Assembly: GCA_039720395.1 (NCBI GenBank)
Contig: CM077831.1
Span: 31,411,695 to 31,475,694, forward strand
Length of the DNA: 64,000 bases
DNA from: Liquidambar formosana
Taxonomy: Eukaryota > Streptophyta > Magnoliopsida > Saxifragales > Altingiaceae
Reading direction: 5' to 3'
The notes under the pieces are model-generated. The model was not told the origin of the DNA. It did not search any database and saw only the letters and a list, made by a program, of their open reading frames with translations. Positions within the stretch are counted from its first letter, which is position 1. Every line of letters starts with the position of its first letter. Made by a program: the position numbers and the translations under genes. This document shows, one piece after another, positions 53,396 to 64,000 of the stretch.

Positions 53396-56328
53396 TTACT
53401 CATGAAGAGTTCCCAATACATCGTCATCTCTATACAGATGGTACCTGAAATGGTAAATAAACGCAAGGAAATGATATTAGTAATAGGAATGTTCATGATT
53501 CCATATTTCCATCAGTCTCAGAAAGGCAGGGGCAACATATAATAATCTTGTGGTGATAGTGAGCACGTGCCGGTTATTTAGTGTTAAGAAGCAAGAGAAG
53601 AAATGGTGGCTTCTTGCAATTGCCTCTAGAATGAATTCTAATGGCTTGTTTCAGATGCATACTGCTAAAGGAATATAACAGAAGCAAAGGTGAAAACACT
53701 AAGCTTGGGCGACCATTAAAGCGAAATACATGCACAACCTCCAAAAAGGCTCTCTTTTCTAACTTCTCTCAATAAACATGAAGTAAATCGTTTGAAGTTA
53801 CTGACCAAGATCAAGATCAAGATCAACAAACAAAGCAATAGAAAGAAAGCAACAATGACAATGAATTCAATTCCAAAGTGGATATTTATCAATCAATCTT
53901 ATTATTAAATACCAAAACAACTAGGCTTCACCACATGTCACTTTGAATAAACCATAGTCGTAGAAGTTAATGACGACATTTAATGATACCTTTATTTTTG
54001 AATAAATGTAGGAATTAGTTTATAATTTTATACATGTGCATAGAACATCCTTCACTAGCAATCTTGAATCTTTGTTATATATCGATAAAATATGTATATC
54101 AATAAAAAAAAAATATATCAAATCTGTATAACTTCATATTGAGGTTCTCACTGATTATTGATTAACTGATTACGCATCATTGGGCTAGACTGAGTTAAGT
54201 TGTGTTCCATATTCTGTGGTCTCTGGGCCAGCCTGATATTTGAATAGACTAGAAAATCTCACCCAGCCCAGCCCTCCAGGCCTAAAGATGATGCCTATGC
54301 CCACCCAAACACAAGGGCAGGACAATACAACCAGGTCAGTCGTCCAGCCTATGCCTATAGCTTCTTACAATGTCAATGCATTGAATTATGGATGAACTGG
54401 ATCACCCTTCCAAATTCTATTACGAAACTTATATTCTAGTATAATAAATTTGTTGCGCATATCATACAATAAGCATTCAATATTGAATTAATATAGCAAT
54501 CAACATTAGCAAAACTGATCTCATATAAATATTCTAGAGTGAGCAATTTTCTTCTGTTAATAACATAGTAATAATTATTAGGTAGAAGAGAGGCAGAAAA
54601 AAACCTTTAATACTTTGTACCATCTTAATTAATTAAACTTATGGCCAGCATATGCAGCCACTTAGCTACTATTGCCTGCCAAAGCCCTCAAAGCGAGTGA
54701 TATATACAGGTGAGTGATTGCCTATGCAGTGTGTAGACATTGACTACTAAATGTGATCACATTAAATTGGGAAACTTAGGAGTTCTAACCAAACAACTAA
54801 TGAAACCTCCTAAGAAAGCTTCTGCCACAAAATCAGAGTGATCAAATGATTTTACTTGTTCAACTCACAAAGTAACTTTACAAGAGCCCTGCCATAGCTG
54901 AGAAAGATGATAAAAATTATAATATGAACAACTTAATTAAAGCTACACACATATATGGTCAAGAGATGTGAAAAATACGCACAAACACACACACACATAT
55001 ATTATATATTCCCTTTTTTATCAATAAATGAACAAGAAATAAAAATTAGATAAATAGTGACTTCAGTCCCTCCATTGTTGCTATTCAGAAACTTGAAAAC
55101 CAAAATAAAGACAAAAACTTCAAAAGGGGAAATAAACTTACTCTTTATCGCCAAGCTTCACTTCTGTTCCTCCATATTCAGGCAAAAGAACAGTGTCTCC
55201 TTCCTTTACACTGACAGGAATGAGCTTCCCATCTCTATCACGTCCTCCTGGACCCACCGCAACAACTTTTCCAGAGTTCAGCTGGAATATCAAGAACCCA
55301 CATCAAAAAACAGCCACTTAAGGTAGAAAAGAAACAAATAAATGACATAACCTCTCAGAGAATCTTCAAATTTCTGACCAAGTTGCAAGTTTATCAGAAG
55401 ATGAGAAAACTACAAAGAAACTAAAGCAAACAAACATAAAATTTTTGAACTTTAAGCCATACCCAGAAGAAAGAAAATATCATTGATTATAGTTGCCAAC
55501 CATGAACCAATTCATAAGATATAAAGAAGCCAATTGTTTTTTCAAACTAATACTCGTCCATTTAGTTGCCAAGAAAATTAAGGAAACAAAAAGGAAAATG
55601 AAGTTTTGAGTCTAAGTTATCAAATCCAACTAGGACTACACCCAGCCTTCCTATGTTATGAATGATAGTATTCCAAACATAAGCACTACATCCTCTAAGT
55701 TATCAAATCCAACGACGACTCCACCTATCGCAAGTCCTATTGGGCTAAAGCTATTTAAAGTCAAATCCATAAACATATTAAAACCCTGTCAACAATACCA
55801 GATTGGACAATCAATGTAATATCACTATGTTCTTAAATTACTTAAATTTAAACCGTCTGATCGTTGGCCCTAACCTTAACAAAGATCATCATCATTAACT
55901 CAGTTTGTCAAAAATATTAAGCTATAAGTCCATAATTGGTACATTTTTTTTCTCAAGTCCCAAATAATGAGGATCGTGGAGAAGTTTTTCTTCTTTTTTG
56001 TCAAGAAAAGATGGAGAAGCTAAACTACTGTTCATTTATGTAAGCGAAATCGACACAAGAAGCTAGAAATGGTGAAAACCATATGAAATATTCAAATCGG
56101 AACAAACCCAGGATCAGAAAACAACAAATAATCAGTATGAAAGTGCAATTTGGAAAAAGATTAAGCAGCTGGAAAGTGGGGAAAATTCAAAGGAAACAGA
56201 AAATAGGGGAATTGAAAATCCACCTTGGTGGTTTTCTCAGGAAGTAAGATTCCAGCGTTTGTTTTGGATGGAGGAATGATTTTCTCGACCACAATGCGAT
56301 TGAGAGATGGGATCAAACGCTTCGCCAT
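53396..56328 (-). CDS. CPN10: 10-kDa chaperonin (CPN10/HSP10), 3 exons, 97 aa
   Basis: Exons on the minus strand are 56328-56224, 55281-55142 and 53444-53396, joined in phase to 294 nt including the stop. The protein starts [20 protein letters not shown], then [15 protein letters not shown], the flexible loop whose GIL segment docks on CPN60. It continues [38 protein letters not shown] and ends [15 protein letters not shown]. This is a full-length plant mitochondrial-type GroES homologue of about 10.5 kDa that caps CPN60 during protein folding. There is no extra chloroplast domain (CPN20 would be double). Introns are 0.94 and 1.7 kb. A heat-shock-like palindrome lies just before the ATG. The last exon is only 49 bp including the stop. 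Confidence 0.95.
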
Positions 56329-56342
56329 CTGGAGAGAGAACT

Positions 56343-56352
56343 AGAAGCTTCT
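56343..56352 (-). promoter_or_regulatory. Heat-shock-element-like palindrome at CPN10
   Basis: AGAAGCTTCT contains inverted GAA/TTC units with a two-base gap, the core of a heat-shock element. An adjacent TTCTC gives a partial third unit. It lies 15 bp 5' of the CPN10 start codon, probably in the leader, where such sites are less usual. Confidence 0.38.
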
Positions 56353-56396
56353 TCTCGCCTGCTTGTTTGTGATGATGGGCGTTCAGAGACGGACAG

Positions 56397-56404
56397 TAGG
56401 GTTT
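56397..56404 (-). promoter_or_regulatory. Telo-box-like motif upstream of CPN10
   Basis: AAACCCTA on the minus strand, about 70 bp before the CPN10 ATG. This motif is common in promoters of plant housekeeping genes. A single 8-bp match is suggestive only. Confidence 0.3.
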
Positions 56405-56474
56405 AAGGAGGATTTATGATATGGGGAAATTACATGAATGCCCCTACTCAAGGCTTATGCAGGGATATTGGCCT

Positions 56475-56873
56475 GGGAACGTCTATTGCAACCCCCATTC
56501 CTATAAGCCCACCCCCCATCTTTTAGGTTTTTAAGGTTTTATGTAAAATATAAAAAGTTTTTAATGAAAACCGGTCATGAGGTCCACTAGAAAACATCAT
56601 TTTGATCAACTTTGCAGAAGAAAGTTTTTCCAAAATCTCTCGTTTAAATATACTTTTTAACCATTTATAGCATTTATTTCATTTTTGCCAAAAAGTCTAT
56701 TTAAACGATAAATTTTGGAAAAACTTTCTTCTGCAAAGTTGTTCAAAATGATGTTTTCTAGTGGACATCATGGTCGGTTTTCATAAAAACTTTTTATATT
56801 TTGCATAAAACCTTAAAAACCTAAAAGATGAGGAGTGGACTTATAGAAATGGGGGGTTGCAATAGCCGTTCCC
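56475..56873. mobile_element. Palindromic MITE, family B copy 2, in the CPN10 upstream region
   Basis: 399 bp, ends GGGAACGTCTATTGCAACCC and GGGGGTTGCAATAGCCGTTCCC, with the same core as 37476-37863. The flanks TATTGGCCT and TATTAGCCT agree at 8 of 9 positions, a decayed 9-bp TSD of the MULE type. It begins 146 bp upstream of the CPN10 start codon. Confidence 0.85.
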
Positions 56874-57182
56874 TATTAGCCTAGCCCTGTGGTAATGGGC
56901 CATATCGGCAGTGGCGCCGTGACAATATCATATTTTGGCGAGTCGGGTTTTCCCGCACCGCGAACGCCTCTAATCATGGTCGCGCGATTGAACAAATCCA
57001 ATGGTTGGCATTGTGAATTTTTATTTTATTTTATTTTATTTTTGGCATTGTTACAATCCCAGAATGTTACATTTGGTACATGAAAGATCAACCCAAGCTC
57101 CATGACATTGAACCAAAATCAATCTGAATCCAATTTGGGTAAACATTTTTATAACCCAAGCCTAATTTGTTAATTAAAATTA
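56874..57182. other. Short spacer between MITEs
   Basis: About 300 bases with no recognisable gene. It contains a (TTTTA)n-like run near 57020-57045. Confidence 0.55.
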
Positions 57183-57287
57183 GGAAGCCTTTATTAGCAT
57201 CCAAAGACTTGCTTTTCATCCCTCATTTATTTTATATTTTAAGATTTTATGAAAAAAATATAAAGTTTTCATAAAAATTGATCGCGC

Positions 57288-58605
57288 TTGTGAGCATACC
57301 AATTTTCACCACGCGCTCGCTTTTATCTGCTTTTGCTTCTTATAGTACTAATCTCGGAAGATTAGAATGTAAATAAGAGTCACCACTTGGAAGGGTTCAG
57401 GACTAATTTTGTTAACCAGAGAAAGGTTCGAAGTTAGGATATATGTTGGGAAAGTGTTAAGCACCTAACAATGCCCAGTAATAAACCGGTCCTTATTTTG
57501 TATTCATTGACTATATTTAAAATTTTAATTTAATCTAGATCACCCATATATCATGCAATAATTAAAACATATACAAATGACATATCAATCAAATAAACAA
57601 TGAATATAATTTATACAATTCTACTATCAAATATAAATTCATACCTCTTACAAATGAAATTATTTGGTATTCAAACCGTCCCTTAAGTCCATTGTCAATC
57701 TGGTAGGGTCCCTTCCATTAAGCCAAGCAAGCCATTTCCCTTCCTCACAAGTCATTTCTCTTTTATTTTTTCTCAATGCAACTTTTCTTTTTGTTAGTAT
57801 TTTCTTTATAATAACTCTCTTCCCCAAATCCTTCTTTTTCTCTATTTTCTCTCAGAGTTAAAGCATTCCCTTTTGACTCTCTAATTTTTTGGTGTCCATG
57901 AACTCTCCCAAACTCTTGCTATTTATAGGAAAGAATCAAAGTGCAAGCTTATTCACTTACCTAATTTCCCCTACCATTCTCCACTTCTTTTATTTTTGCC
58001 ATCTTATACATCTCTCATTTACCTAATTTTTCCTACCATTTCCCACTTTTATCATTTCTTGGAATGGGTTTATCACTTAAAAAGAAAAGAAGTTGTTGAA
58101 ACAGTAAAGTTACCAGTCAATCTGACATAAGTTGACGGTCAGAATAAGTGAAGTTGACAGTTATTTTAAAGCAAAACAGCAGCAGATTTTTATCATTTAT
58201 GATAAATGGTGGATGAATCACTTGTGATAAATAATGGATACACCACTTAGTAATGGTAAATGAATCACTTGAGATAAAATGATGGATACACCAATTAATA
58301 ATGGTGGATGAATCACTTGAGATAAATGGTGAATACATCACTTGGTAAATGGGAGATGAATTCATTACCACTTCAAATGTTAGGTAAATGTAAGCTTATA
58401 TAAATAACACTTTGGTTAGAGACGATGAACACAATTGAGAGATAATGAGTTGAAATGAATGAGAATGATGAGAAGGGTGTAAAGTGAGGACTCTATCCAA
58501 TTCGTCTTATATATATATACACACACATATATATGCATCTAAGCCAATTGCTTGCGAACCTTATCATCGGGAACTCACTATTAAATATAGGGACAAAATA
58601 AGATG
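57288..58605. other. Insertion inside the family-C MITE
   Basis: About 1.3 kb of unrelated DNA between the halves of the MITE. The segment GTTGGGAAAGTGTTAAGCACC and AACAATGCCCAGTAATAAACCG (57443-57491) recalls plant LTR-retrotransposon sequence, but I find no matching LTR pair, no primer site and no clear TSD. No reading frame of interest is seen. Boundaries are good to about 10 bases. Confidence 0.55.
58190..58360. repeat. Imperfect minisatellite inside the insertion
   Basis: Variants of GATAAATGGTGGATGAATCACTT recur about six times, alternating with GGATACACCACTTA-type units, with a period of roughly 26-30 bases. Confidence 0.7.
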
Positions 58606-58908
58606 TTTATAGTGCTGTCTATTAGAAAATATTATTTTGAACAATTTTTTGTACGAAAGTTTTTACAAAATCTATCGTTTAAGTAGATACTTTAGTCATT
58701 TATAAAGCGAAGAATATCAATGGCAAAAAAATCGATCTCCATAAACGATAGATTTTGAAAAAACTTTTTTTAAAAAATGTTTTTCAAAACAATGTTTTCT
58801 AATAGAATATGTGATAAGTTTTTATGAAAACCTTTTATATTTTTCACAAAATCTTAAAATATAAAATGAGGGATGAAAAACAAGTCTTCGGATGCCAATA
58901 GAATCCCC

Positions 58909-59497
58909 TTAAAATTATTGTCTAAGCTCGTATCACTTTTAGCTTGGGCTTAAGTTCGGCGAGTTACGCCTTGCTTATGTTGCACCTCTATTTTTTTTTT
59001 TTTTTTTTTTTAAGTGCATTGAAAGCATCTCCAATGACATCTTAAATCTCCACGTCAATGATATATATAGCATGAAAGGATAATCATAGCAAAAACTGTT
59101 AGAGCAATTCTAATTGTTTATTCTAGCTATTGTTATTTTTGGCATGTTATTACAATGTCAAATGATATAATTTGGTATAATGTGCTTCATTGATGCAAAT
59201 GGCATAATATTGTCTTTCTTTTTTTCCACAACTTTTTTTCTTCTTCTTCCTTGGGATTTGGAGGAAGAGATGATGTGTCTCAAATGGCAACTTTCCATTT
59301 TTTATGCCAAATTTGGCATCACCCTTGCCAGTGCTAAAATTTGGCATAAGAAATTTAGAAAAAAATTATTTTTAAAAGTTGTTTAAAATGATGTTTTATA
59401 ACAAACGAAGTAGCCAATTTTTATAAAAATCTTTGAAACATCTCTCAAGTGAAATGTCTGTCCATTAGAATCCAATGGGCCTGTTCAAAATTTTTAT
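58909..59497. other. Spacer between MITEs C and B3
   Basis: No gene is recognised. A T-run (58989-59012) and the left copy of a 48-bp direct repeat (59439-59486) lie here. Confidence 0.55.
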
Positions 59498-59961
59498 GGG
59501 AAACGGCTATTGCAACCTCCCATTCTTATAACCCAACCTCTTTTCTTTTGGTTTTTAAGATTTCATGAAAAATATGAAAGGTTTTTGCAAAAACCAGTAA
59601 CTTGGTCCACTAGAAAATATCATTTTGAACAACTTTGCAGAAGAAAGTTTTTCCAATATCTATCATTTAGGTAGACTTTTTGGCAAAAAATTAAATAAAG
59701 GTTATAAATGGCTAAAAAGTATATTTAAACGATAGATTTAGGAAAAACTTTCTTCTACAAAGTTGTTCAAAATGTTGTTTTCTAGTGGACATCATAGCCG
59801 GTTTTCATAAAAACCTTCTATATTTTTCATAAAACCTTAAAAACTTAAAGAATGGGGGGTGGGGTGATAAGAATGGGGGGTTGCAATAGCCATTCCTAAT
59901 TTTTATAGTTGATCATCTCTCAAGTGAAATGTCTGTCCATTAGAGTCCAATGGGCCTGTTC
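59439..59961 (+). repeat. 48-bp direct repeat flanking MITE B3
   Basis: CATCTCTCAAGTGAAATGTC...GGGCCTGTTC occurs at 59439-59486 and 59914-59961 with a single mismatch (A/G). The MITE and its TSD lie between the two copies. Confidence 0.85.
59498..59897. mobile_element. Palindromic MITE, family B copy 3, with perfect 9-bp TSD
   Basis: 400 bp, ends GGGAAACGGCTATTGCAACC and GGGGGGTTGCAATAGCCATTCCT. AATTTTTAT lies directly outside both ends (59489-59497 and 59898-59906). This fixes family B as a 9-bp-TSD (MULE-like) element. Confidence 0.9.
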
Positions 59962-60103
59962 GTGCCAATTAGCATCAAATTTGGGATTAAGATATTCTCC
60001 ATTCAATGGCTTACATGAAACAGTTTAATTAAGAGTGGGTACAAAATATATATGTTAAAAAAGCGATTTTTACACCAACAGTAATTTTGAGAGAGAGAGA
60101 GAA

Positions 60104-60281
60104 ATTAATGGTATCATGTGTATAACCACATGACTAATTTTTGCCAAATTTTATTAACAATGAGTGACGGTGAGACACATTGATAAAAATTAAAACATAA
60201 AAGAGACACATTAATAAAATTAAAACATAAAGGGTTATCTGTTTACTCCCATACTTTAAGGGGGTTTTCTACAATTTACCC
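60104..60281. mobile_element. MULE-like MITE, family A copy 3, truncated
   Basis: It matches only the right half of 1557-1910, from TTAATGGTATCATGTGTATA to the terminal CAATTTACCC. The left half is missing; a short GA repeat (60090-60101) abuts the break. Confidence 0.78.
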
Positions 60282-60838
60282 TATAACTTATGCCAATGAC
60301 ATGATTGGAAGTATAAATATATAAAATCTATCTAAGCGTGTTTGCATTTTCCGTGAAATAAATAAATAACTAAATGGAGATGTGTTTGCATTCCAGGCAG
60401 AAAAAGGGTGGGGTAATTTTTATTTCCACTTATATTACCAAAGAAGAATAGGACAGCTTAATCCTCATTATTAATAAACAAATACCAAATGCAAAACCAC
60501 CAACAAACCAAAACAAACATAGCCCATCAGTCATTACACCACCAACCCCATTTTAATGACACCAACATGATGATATGATAAATAACTCAGAATAATTTCA
60601 CTGCAAACCTCAAATCTCAAAACTAGCTTTTATATGCAATTGCAAGATTGCTTGAAACATTCCTATAGACAATACAGCAAAATCTCAACCATCAAGGCAT
60701 CAAATATCATTGAAAAATAATAATTATATAATAACTATTATATGACAAAATAGAGAGAAAATAAAGAGAAGAAGAAGAAGAAGAAGAAACTCTCATAGCT
60801 TGAAATGAAGAAGAGATCATCAAGCTTTGTTTCTCTGC

Positions 60839-61090
60839 TTATCTATTATGTAAAGGATTTGGACCTGTATGGATTTTCCTCTTCTCATCAACAAGAACTG
60901 CATCACCATCTTCATCTCCATTTCCCCTGGATCCACCGTTAGATTCAACAGGACTCAGCTCAGAGCCATACCCAGTTTTGAAGGTTCCAAATCTAGCTGA
61001 CCCATCTGAAAAAGATGAAGTTTTTAACAGTAACAGCATGAGGAGGAGGAGGAGGAGAGAGAAGCAAGCAAACTCTTTTCTCAGACCCAT
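60839..61090 (-). CDS. CLE peptide precursor (CLE16/17 type), 83 aa, single exon
   Basis: The precursor begins MGLRKEFACFSLLLLLLMLL, a basic start plus Leu-rich signal peptide, so it is secreted. A variable Gly/Ser/Asp-rich middle follows. It ends with the dodecapeptide RKIHTGPNPLHN (residues 71-82) plus a terminal Arg. This matches the CLE consensus (RxVPxGPxPxHN). The HTGPNPLHN part is the form I associate with CLE16/CLE17, with His instead of Pro at position 4. Pro77 is the position normally hydroxylated and arabinosylated. Mature CLE peptides are sensed by CLAVATA1-like receptor kinases in meristem or vascular signalling. The precursor length and lack of introns fit the family. The specific tissue role cannot be read from the sequence. 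Its start is the first Met of the frame and immediately precedes the signal peptide. Confidence 0.93.
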   Translation of the reverse strand: MGLRKEFACFSLLLLLLMLLLLKTSSFSDGSARFGTFKTGYGSELSPVESNGGSRGNGDEDGDAVLVDEKRKIHTGPNPLHNR

Positions 61091-62312
61091 CTTCTAGCTT
61101 TCTGCTCAAGACCTAATTCATGCATGGAATCTTCTTCGCTCAAAACCCTAAAAATGTGAGTGAGGAACAAACAAACTTTCAGTTTGGATCTAAGGAAAAG
61201 AAGTCTTAAAGAAAAGTGTTGGAAAGCTTAAAAAAAGGAGTGCAGTTTGGGATTGGAAAAAGAACCCCTTTTTTCAACTTATCAAGTGTTTGTGCTTGGT
61301 TTTTGTCTAATGGGCACCTTGGAGTCTGGGCTCTGAAAATGAGGATGGGTCAATGAAGGGTGAGAGTCAAAATGCATAGGACTTGGTGCCTGCAGGTTGA
61401 AAATAAATTTGCTGCAGAGGCTGTTTGGATTCTGATTTCAGAGCCCTTTTTTATTACTTGGGAAACCCCTATAAAACCCAGTGAGAGAGAGAGAGAGCGT
61501 AGGGTAGTAGGGTGATACTTTTTTGTAGTATGGCAAATATGCCAAATATCATGTACATGAGGGAGAGAATCTGTGAAGCTTCTTTGTAGTGTGGCTTATA
61601 TCATCTAAATGAGAAGGAGACAGAGACATATCCCAACAAAGCCCAAGTCTCAATCTGAAATCAATCTTGGGTCGGGTGAGATTAATCATTTCTTTGATTT
61701 TTTTCCCTTTGTTTCGCTAGGAGAATCCTTTGCAATTAGCTGGTATCTTGGGTATCATTGATGAAATACAACAAGGAAATTTCTTTTTTCCTGTCCTTTT
61801 TGGTGGTTGCTGACCAATGACTTATCACAATTAAGGAAGGCAAAGAAATAAGAAAAAATAGTCTTCATTGCGAAGTGGGAAACAGAAATGCTCATCATTG
61901 AGATTATAAGATCACTGAGACAGACACAAGTTTTGACATGATTTTTAATAACTTTATCTATAACTCATATGTTGGAAAGTCCATTTGAATTACATAATCT
62001 TTTCATGTAGGTTATACACTTCATCCATAAATGAGAAATTTTTATTAATTAAAAGTATGTGTAAGTTTTGTATCGATCGGATGACTGTGAGTCTTGGAAT
62101 AACTTGATTTTCGGCATGCATAATTTTCATAGTAATGACATCTAATGCAATAGTGGATTTTCGCAAAATATGAGTTTCAGAAAGAGTTACCAAATTTTGT
62201 TTCAAAACTTATTTCCTCCAATACTAACCCATATATATTTATATATAAGATGACGATCTGGTAAACACATGCTGGTATAAGTTATATCAGCCTTGCATTG
62301 GAGGTTGTACCT

Positions 62313-62356
<44 letters not shown>

Positions 62357-64000
62357 GGGTTTCAATCAAAACGGGATGGCAACAATGGAATTTTCTCTTT
62401 TAGCTAGAATTTTACTGTAATTCATCTTTCAGCAATTGTATTGTATAGATTTGTTTTGATAGCATATTCTATTCTTTTAACCGGAATATTTCATAGTGAA
62501 GGCTTTTTGGTGTTCCACATTCAGATCTACCTTCTTCCTTTCTTATATTTACAAATCAAAAGCTCCATATATCAATTTGCGTCTGCTAATGTTTTTCTTG
62601 TTTTTTCAATTAATGCTTGTTTTTTTCAATTGCAAAAAAAAAAAAAATCTGGTAGATTTCATTGAAGAATCGATCTATAATGATATCAAGAATTTGTAGA
62701 GCAATAATGGAAAGGAGAACGAATATCTGCGTTTTCGGCTTGTGCATTATTTTTTCTAATCTTATGTCAACGTCACAATGCTTTTAGAAAAAAAATCGTG
62801 TCAAAAATAAAGTCAATTTAAGATTAAGAATAGCTTCATCTATAAATATGAAGATTTTATGAATTAAAAATGTTAGAAAATTCATTATTGGTCGAGGTGA
62901 TTCTATTTTCACCATACTATCTTTTTTAATATTAATTGTTTCCAAATCTCAAGTTTAATCAAGAACAAATCAATTCAAATAGTCAAAGGGGTAGGAGCTG
63001 GACATGTGGGCCATGAAGAGGTATGAGGTGAATATGAGGAGTGGTCTTTTCCTAAACAAAAATGATGTTGTCTTTGTTCACTTTTATGATTCACAAGGTA
63101 AGCCAATCCATCAAAGTCATGGATAGAAAATTTTATTCTAGTACCTAATAGAGGGGCCCATAACCTTGAAAACTTGGAAGAATGTATTGAAAATCATCTT
63201 TAAAGATTGCTTCCTTTTTTTTACACCATTGCTTTTACCTTTATAAATCCACCATGGTTTTTATAATCTTTTTTTTTTTTTGGTGACAAAAAATAAGAAA
63301 ATACATACCCACACATGGAGTTAAAGTTAAAATCTTTACGAATTTTACATCTTTATTGAGATAAGACATACCATTAGACCCAAAGACCATTGACGTCATG
63401 GTTTTTATAATCACAAGCATAGAACTCAAATGTTTGTGTGTCTAAAATCAATCAATAGAAAAATGAGGGATTACTTTTTGCCAGCTGTGTAGGCCATGCC
63501 ACCACATTAGAAAGATGGGTTTAAGAGTTAACAAGCAAGAAGATTTTCTCCCTCAAACAGGTTAGCTTGAAAACAATGCGAATAGGGTTCGGTCGAGTTG
63601 GACCCATTACCAGCAAGATAGGAAGACAGCTAGTCCAACGATCCATCATGCTCAAACCCGAACCGTTTTTTAACCAAGAGTTTTTGCTTGAACCCAGTCT
63701 ATCCAGGCCAACCGAGCCCACCGGATGGGAAGAAAAAAGTGCCACCTTTTTAGTGTGCACTAAATAAAGGGTATAATGCAACACAAAATACATTAGAAAT
63801 TGACGGTGTCGAAAGCCCAATTTGACAAATACACAATTTGACACCACATGGTATAAGATGGCACAAAATAATACTTTGTTTTGAAATTAAATATAAAACA
63901 TATAATTGTAATCACCGGGGTGGTGATCTTGAGAGCGGTGACATGACGTCTATTTGTTTTTATTAGTCTTACTCACGTGCCAGAGTTATTGACCTTTGGT
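61091..64000. other. Intergenic region beyond the CLE gene
   Basis: The first part is the CLE upstream region; an AAACCCTAAA telo-box-like word lies at about 61142-61151. No gene is recognised in the rest. A (GT)n(TA)n microsatellite lies at about 62314-62356. A dispersed-repeat-like segment (63575-63730, TTCGGTCGAGTTGGACCC and CAAACCCGAACC words) accounts for the longest minus-strand ORF. Confidence 0.65.
62314..62356 (+). repeat. (GT)n(TA)n compound microsatellite
   Basis: About ten GT units followed by about ten TA units. Confidence 0.93.

Larger units (their letters stand above)
57183..58908. mobile_element. MITE family C, related to B, split by a 1.3-kb insertion
   Basis: The ends are GGAAGCCTTTATTAGCATCC and the inverse GGGGATTCTATTGGCATCC, both followed by AAGACTTG and TTTTCATCCCTCATTT. 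The perfect 9-bp TSD TTAAAATTA flanks it (57174-57182 and 58909-58917). The right part repeats the family-B core (ATCTATCGTTTA ... TAAACGATAGAT), but the left arm stops near 57288 and resumes near 58605. The intervening DNA has no counterpart in family B. Confidence 0.8.

Noticed and set aside
53293..53496. 67-codon minus-strand ORF over the last CPN10 exon
   Set aside because: It is in a different frame from the CPN10 exon and has no domain; splice phase supports the chaperonin frame.
55057..55326. 89-codon plus-strand ORF
   Set aside because: Antisense shadow of CPN10 exon 2.
63521..63847. 108-codon minus-strand ORF near the window end
   Set aside because: Composition follows a dispersed CCCGAACC/GGTTCGGG-type repeat; no protein family is recognised.
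1..64000. CRISPR arrays, bacterial operons, organelle DNA insertions
   Set aside because: No regularly spaced repeats of that kind, no ribosome-binding-site/operon layout and no recognised plastid or mitochondrial gene were seen.

Overview
The window is AT-rich plant nuclear DNA. Genes are split by GT-AG introns with T-rich acceptors. The repeats are typical of plant genomes: Ty1/copia, TRIM, L1-type LINE, SINE, Helitron and several MITE families. The protein set (phytocyanin, ECM29, a CLE peptide precursor, plant-type CPN10) points to a dicot, but the species cannot be named from the sequence. I see no bacterial or viral genes, no CRISPR array and no rRNA or tRNA gene.

Layout. 1-491 (+) is the 3' end of a GPI-anchored phytocyanin/early-nodulin-like gene. 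492-3455 is intergenic and carries at least five small repeats. 3456-37173 (+) is one very large gene for ECM29, the proteasome adaptor/scaffold. I assembled it into 35 exons giving a 5460-nt CDS (1819 aa) with every splice phase consistent. Its introns hold an intact Ty1/copia element (8547-13577, identical 138-bp LTRs, 1399-codon gag-pol), two TRIM elements in opposite orientation with perfect target-site duplications (TSDs), a PIF/Harbinger-like MITE and many LINE remnants. 39018-41785 (+) is a 5-exon gene for a basic 210-aa protein resembling the DUF4602/C1orf131 family. 44519-51292 (+) is a 6-exon gene for a 118-aa protein I cannot assign to a function. 53396-56328 (-) is a 3-exon gene for the 10-kDa chaperonin CPN10 (97 aa). 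60839-61090 (-) is a single-exon CLE peptide precursor of the CLE16/17 type. 61091-64000 shows no gene.

The genes are unrelated housekeeping or signalling genes and form no operon-like unit. ECM29 and CPN10 both act in protein quality control, at the proteasome and in chaperonin folding, but nothing in the sequence suggests that their proximity matters. The richest signal is the mobile-element record. Elements with intact TSDs are a hAT-type MITE at 45260-45601 (8 bp), MULE-like MITEs at 38403, 57183 and 59498 (9 bp), a PIF/Harbinger MITE at 4555 (TTA) and TRIMs at 19395 and 20547 (5 bp). A Helitron-like element lies at 52330-52806. The young copia element has identical LTRs but no recognisable TSD.

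All exon boundaries were set by reading frame, splice consensus and remembered family similarity. No alignment or transcript evidence was available.
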